This document shows, one piece after another, positions 61,289 through 64,000 of a DNA stretch of 64,000 bases. A program made the position numbers and the translations under genes. The notes under the pieces are model-generated. The model was not told the origin of the DNA, did not search any database, and saw only the letters and a list, made by a program, of their open reading frames with translations. The first letter of the stretch is position 1. Each line of letters begins with the position of its first letter. This DNA comes from JANQPD01 sp963715655 (GTDB taxonomy: Bacteria > Bacteroidota > Bacteroidia > Flavobacteriales > Schleiferiaceae). The stretch spans positions 1,736,001 to 1,800,000 of the forward strand of contig OY970262.1 in NCBI GenBank assembly GCA_963715655.1, given 5' to 3'.

Positions 61289-61603
61289 CTACTTAAACAA
61301 ATCACCCATTCCCGGCATATCCATCATACCTTTTGCAGCGGCTTGCATTTCGCTTTCATTCATTTCCGTAGCTTTTGCAATGGCTTTATTAAGCGTAAGC
61401 ACCAAAAAGTCGCTCAGTTCCTCGGCATCTGCTAATAAGCTTTGGTCTATTTCAATATCCTTAATTTTTCGGTTTCCCGAGACGGTTACTTTTATTTTAC
61501 CATCGTTGCTTTGCTCTGATATATAAACAGTATCCAAGCGTTTTTTAGTTTCTTCTGTTTTTTGTTGAGCTTCTTGTAGTTTGCCCATCATATCTCCAAA
61601 CAT
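61289..61603 (-). CDS. YbaB/EbfC-family nucleoid-associated protein
   Basis: This 104-aa protein has the YbaB fold pattern: MFGDMMGKLQEAQQKTEETK, then VTVSGNRKIKDIEIDQSLL, then a C-terminal helix ending KGMMDMPGMGDLF. YbaB dimers bind DNA like tweezers, often beside dnaX/recR, but no such neighbours are present here. The 214-bp spacer to meaB holds no gene. Confidence 0.93.
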   Translation of the reverse strand: MFGDMMGKLQEAQQKTEETKKRLDTVYISEQSNDGKIKVTVSGNRKIKDIEIDQSLLADAEELSDFLVLTLNKAIAKATEMNESEMQAAAKGMMDMPGMGDLFK

Positions 61604-61838
61604 AGTATGTTGTTTTTAATTAATTGTCTTTATAAATTTCAAATTTATCTCCAAGTAGCGTTCATGCAAATTTATAATCCAATATTAACATACCCTTCTC
61701 TAAAAAAACGATTATTATAACGCACCAAGGTGCAGCTCTACTGATTTGAAAGTATTCATGAAGAAGGTAAATGTAATTTTTTTAGTACTGATGAAAAGGG
61801 ATATCCTTTACCATTACTTTTACGATTGAAGAAACCTA

Positions 61839-62325
61839 TTGAAGTTTTCAAAAGTGGCAGATGTACTTACAGCGCAAGACTATTATCCTGGCGGGATGGC
61901 GATGCCGGGAAGAACGTTTACAGGAAGTGATGATTACAGGTATGGGTTTAACGATATGGAAGGTGACGATGAAGTTAAAGGCCATGGAAACAGCTATGAC
62001 TTTGGAGCGAGGATTTATGATCCTAGAGTTGGGAGAGGGTTAAGTTTAGGCCCTCTAAAGGCAAAGTACCCTTCGCTACGGTGGAGCAATGGTATTAGGT
62101 CACGAGATTGGAGCACATACTGGGACTAACAATATCAATATGGGTAAAGATTCTCGTGATAATCATGAGGGTTGGGGACAAGGAGAACTTAATAGTAAGC
62201 AAGATCTTGGAAAAGGTAAGGCTAAGAAGTTAAATATAGCAATTCTCTTATTAGGTTCAAAACAAAAAACTAATGAATTGAAATTGGAGGATGAAAGTGA
62301 GAATGTAAGTAAAGTAACGCGTTAA
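61839..62325 (+). pseudogene. RHS-repeat core remnant with out-of-frame metallopeptidase-like tail
   Basis: The frame from 61839 encodes the RHS-associated core signature: AQDYYPGGMAMPGR, YRYGFNDMEGDDEVKG, GNSYDFGARIYDPRVGRG and LKAKYPSLR. Near 62080 the homology moves to another frame (62089-62325), where GHEIGAHTGTNNINMG looks like the HExxH-type tail of polymorphic RHS toxins. The large RHS repeat shell and secretion regions are missing upstream. The locus is a decayed remnant, although the tail ORF could still be translated from ATG 62089. Confidence 0.7.
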
Positions 62326-62334
62326 TCTATAAGT

Positions 62335-62859
62335 ATGAATTTTTTTAAGATTGTGTTTTTAGTGCTATGGTTATTAATTTCAAACTCCGGTTTTGGACAG
62401 ATGGCAGATACAACTTACACATTGTCCTGCACAAATCAAGATCTAGATTTATTGAGAGATACTATCGATTTATTGAAGGTTAGATATAAAGTTGATGGTG
62501 ATTCTGTGACAGTTAATATTGAGTTTATAGGATCACAAAAAATGCTTTTAAAAAAAAATGAATTATACTTAATTAACAAGAATCAAACTATTCCATTAAT
62601 TAATGATTCTATTGATAGAAAGGGATTCTATGCACCGGTTCACAAGTTTTTTAACTTCCATGAGAAGACACTATCTTTATTTCATTTACCCTTGTCAGGT
62701 ATTGGTATATACGTCTCTGATATGGAAATAACCGAAACGGTTCGTGCAAATAGCCTGTTTAGGAAAATCATGTACGTTGAGTTTAACAGTTCTGGATATA
62801 TTACGGGATTAGCACTGCGATCAACGTATGCAACATTCTACTATACTGAAAAGAAGTAA
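62335..62859 (+). CDS. Secreted protein, possible immunity-type gene beside the RHS remnant
   Basis: This 174-aa protein has a signal peptide (IVFLVLWLLISNSGFGQ) and no motif I recognise (FIGSQKMLLKKNELYLINKN, PLSGIGIYVSDMEI, GLALRSTYATFYY). It starts 9 nt after the toxin-like tail ORF. Polymorphic toxin loci place immunity genes directly after the toxin tail, and a periplasmic location would suit a toxin that acts there. That role is inference only. Confidence 0.6.
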   Translation: MNFFKIVFLVLWLLISNSGFGQMADTTYTLSCTNQDLDLLRDTIDLLKVRYKVDGDSVTVNIEFIGSQKMLLKKNELYLINKNQTIPLINDSIDRKGFYAPVHKFFNFHEKTLSLFHLPLSGIGIYVSDMEITETVRANSLFRKIMYVEFNSSGYITGLALRSTYATFYYTEKK

Positions 62860-63036
62860 AGTAATAAGATAAACTTAAAAGCTTATTTTTTTTAAGGAGT
62901 TCTTTGAAAACTGCATGGGCTGTTATCCGGGCGAACTTTCCCCACTGGCGTGGATTTACAATCCGTGGCCTCCTCCCAAAATTCCATACAAATTTCCATT
63001 CCTACTATAAACCAACCATTTTTCTATTTTTACACT
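62860..63036. other. Short spacer upstream of the transposase remnant
   Basis: About 180 bp with no recognisable gene. It contains a GC-biased stretch (gggctgttatccgggcgaac..ccccactgg) of unknown origin. Confidence 0.4.
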
Positions 63037-63289
63037 ATGAGTAGAAAATACAAGTTTCACAACTCTGATGGGGCCTACTTTATAAGTTTTGCTGTGCAAG
63101 GCTGGTTAGATGTTTTTACGTAGCACGTCAATTATAAAAGCGATTCATGAAAATGATACAGAAAGCCGCAAAGAATGTTAGTTGAGTCAATGCAGAATGC
63201 ATCAAGGTTTTCGGTTTTGGTGCGGAGATAACAAGCCTATTGAAGTTTACAGCAGTGCGGTTATATCCCAAAAGCTCGAGGTTGAATAA
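63037..63289 (+). pseudogene. Broken REP-associated tyrosine transposase (RayT, IS200-like)
   Basis: It opens with MSRKYKFHNSDGAYFISFAV, the characteristic start of RayT-type Y1 transposases, and stops at a TAG after 28 codons. In another frame near the end, GFRFWCGDNKPIEVYSSAVI is followed by SQKLE and a stop, matching the family's C-terminal region. The catalytic HUH motif and Tyr lie in the missing middle, so the gene is deleted and inactive. Confidence 0.75.
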
Positions 63290-63336
63290 TGCTGAATTGA
63301 AAACGTATCTTTGTGAGAAATGAAAAAAATGGTAGT

Positions 63337-63603
63337 ATGAAAACCATGGACTTAAGGCATAAACTAATTGAAAATATCAACATGGCTGACGAGCGTTTGC
63401 TCATTATTGTAAACGCTGTATTTGAGAGTTATCAAAAGACTAGTCCTAAGGAGGAGGTAGTTGCTTATTCGGTAAATGGAGTGCCACTTACTAAAAAGGA
63501 ATATATTGAATTGAACGATCAAGCGGAGGCGGAATATCATCAAGGGGAGTTTTCAACCCATAAGGAGGTAAAAGAAAAGTTTCGTTCAAGAAGAGATTTA
63601 TAG
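63337..63603 (+). CDS. Antitoxin of a RelE/ParE-type toxin-antitoxin module
   Basis: The start is set at ATG 63337; a GTG at 63313 or ATG at 63346 would also fit. The roughly 88-aa protein is helical, with an N-terminal part (RHKLIENINMADERLLIIVN) and a C-terminal region (VPLTKKEYIELNDQAEAEYH) typical of addiction-module antitoxins in Bacteroidota. It is followed after 1 nt by the toxin reading frame. The antitoxin frame is intact. Confidence 0.8.
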   Translation: MKTMDLRHKLIENINMADERLLIIVNAVFESYQKTSPKEEVVAYSVNGVPLTKKEYIELNDQAEAEYHQGEFSTHKEVKEKFRSRRDL

Positions 63604-63604
63604 A

Positions 63605-63901
63605 ATGGGTGAAGTCCTTAAGGTGAATTGGTCAAAGTTTTAACAAGAGGATTTAGAGCAGATTTATGAGCACTATTTGGAGTTTGCCCCTGAAACGGCA
63701 AGCAAAAGGATTGATAACATCTTTAATGCGATTGACGAGCTGGTTTTTACCGAGCAATGGCAGGTTGACGAGTACGATGAAAAGAGTAGAAGAATAATTG
63801 TTGACAAGCGCTTTAGAGTTTTATCTCGCAAAATTTCTAAAGGCATTTTAATTGTAAGAGTGTATCTAGCTAAAAAAAATCCAAAAGGTTTTAAAAGTTA
63901 A
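63605..63901 (+). pseudogene. ParE/RelE-family toxin with premature stop codon
   Basis: From ATG 63605 the frame reads MGEVLKVNWSKF and then hits TAA at 63641-63643. Beyond it the same frame continues to 63901 with a normal ParE-like body (DLEQIYEHYLEF, ASKRIDNIFNAIDEL, RFRVLSRKISKGILIV, VYLAKKNPK). A TTG at 63677 could only give a product lacking the first helix. The toxin is therefore probably inactivated while its antitoxin persists. Confidence 0.82.
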
Positions 63902-63972
63902 GGTTTGAGATAGGGAATAGTGAAGGACTTTTAGGTAAAACAAATATGCAAGGGCCATTATATTAGAATACT

Positions 63973-64000
63973 ATGAAAATTTTCTTTTTGCTTTGTGCCG
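63973..64000 (+). CDS. Start of a secreted-protein gene (3' partial)
   Basis: Nine codons are visible (MKIFFLLCA), a likely signal-peptide start. The gene continues beyond the window, so nothing more can be said. Confidence 0.45.

Noticed and set aside
61861..62043. Alternative 60-aa frame in the RHS remnant
   Set aside because: The 61839 frame carries the RHS motifs; the other frame has none.

Overview
The window looks like a chromosomal segment of a member of the Bacteroidota, probably Flavobacteriia. The evidence is low GC, few Shine-Dalgarno sites, TAnnTTTG-like promoter boxes, T9SS C-terminal sorting tails, FAS1 proteins, a DUF4105 (Lnb-type) protein, NDH-2, GT9 + DUF4254, and RHS, RayT and toxin-antitoxin debris. 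I cannot name a genus. Most of the window is ordinary core genome; the unusual parts are a tRNA locus near 22.2-24.8 kb and a decayed accessory end at 61.8-64 kb.

Layout. 1-2.8 kb: end of a D-3-phosphoglycerate dehydrogenase-like gene, a small GNAT-fold gene and an orphan peptide-type substrate-binding lipoprotein. 2.9-8.1 kb (minus): a secreted unknown, two paralogous T9SS cargo proteins and an S8 protease, with a repeated sorting-tail-coding sequence at the gene junctions. 8.2-11.3 kb: a divergent TPR histidine kinase / LuxR-type regulator pair, the kinase lying between two 69-bp direct repeats. 11.4-18.9 kb: small lipoprotein, FtsE-like ATPase, giant TPR protein with an outer-membrane beta-barrel partner, and another TPR protein. 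19-22.1 kb: DUF4105/Lnb-like membrane protein and an M2 peptidase.

22.2-24.8 kb is the most interesting region. An intact tRNA-Ser(GCT)-tRNA-Pro(TGG) pair (minus strand) is followed by five exact 341-bp tandem units. Each unit holds a rho-independent hairpin, an 84-aa GIY-YIG endonuclease gene, and a 51-nt 3' half of tRNA-Pro. The ORF runs into the tRNA half, and its TAG stop codon sits in the anticodon loop. The anticodon stem of these halves differs from the real tRNA-Pro but keeps perfect pairing through compensatory changes. All but one of the coding differences I could see between copies are synonymous. This looks like a tRNA-targeting mini-element built from a nuclease and a tRNA half, growing stepwise from the tRNA.

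24.9-47 kb: housekeeping genes including pyrophosphatase, PgpH-like HD phosphohydrolase, thiolase, NlpC/P60 hydrolase, orphan UmuD, OmpA-family lipoprotein, MsrB, two FAS1 proteins, fused alpha/beta 2-oxoacid dehydrogenase E1, RsmB-like methyltransferase, NDH-2, LigA and DapA. 47.05-48.05 kb is a gene-free, repeat-rich kilobase. 48-61.6 kb: lytic transglycosylase, RfbC, geranylgeranyl-reductase-like flavoprotein, GT9, DUF4254, aminotransferase, an M48 peptidase with an adjacent secreted protein, MeaB and YbaB. 61.8-64 kb: RHS core remnant with an out-of-frame toxin-like tail and a possible immunity gene, a broken RayT transposase, and a toxin-antitoxin pair whose ParE-like toxin carries a premature stop.
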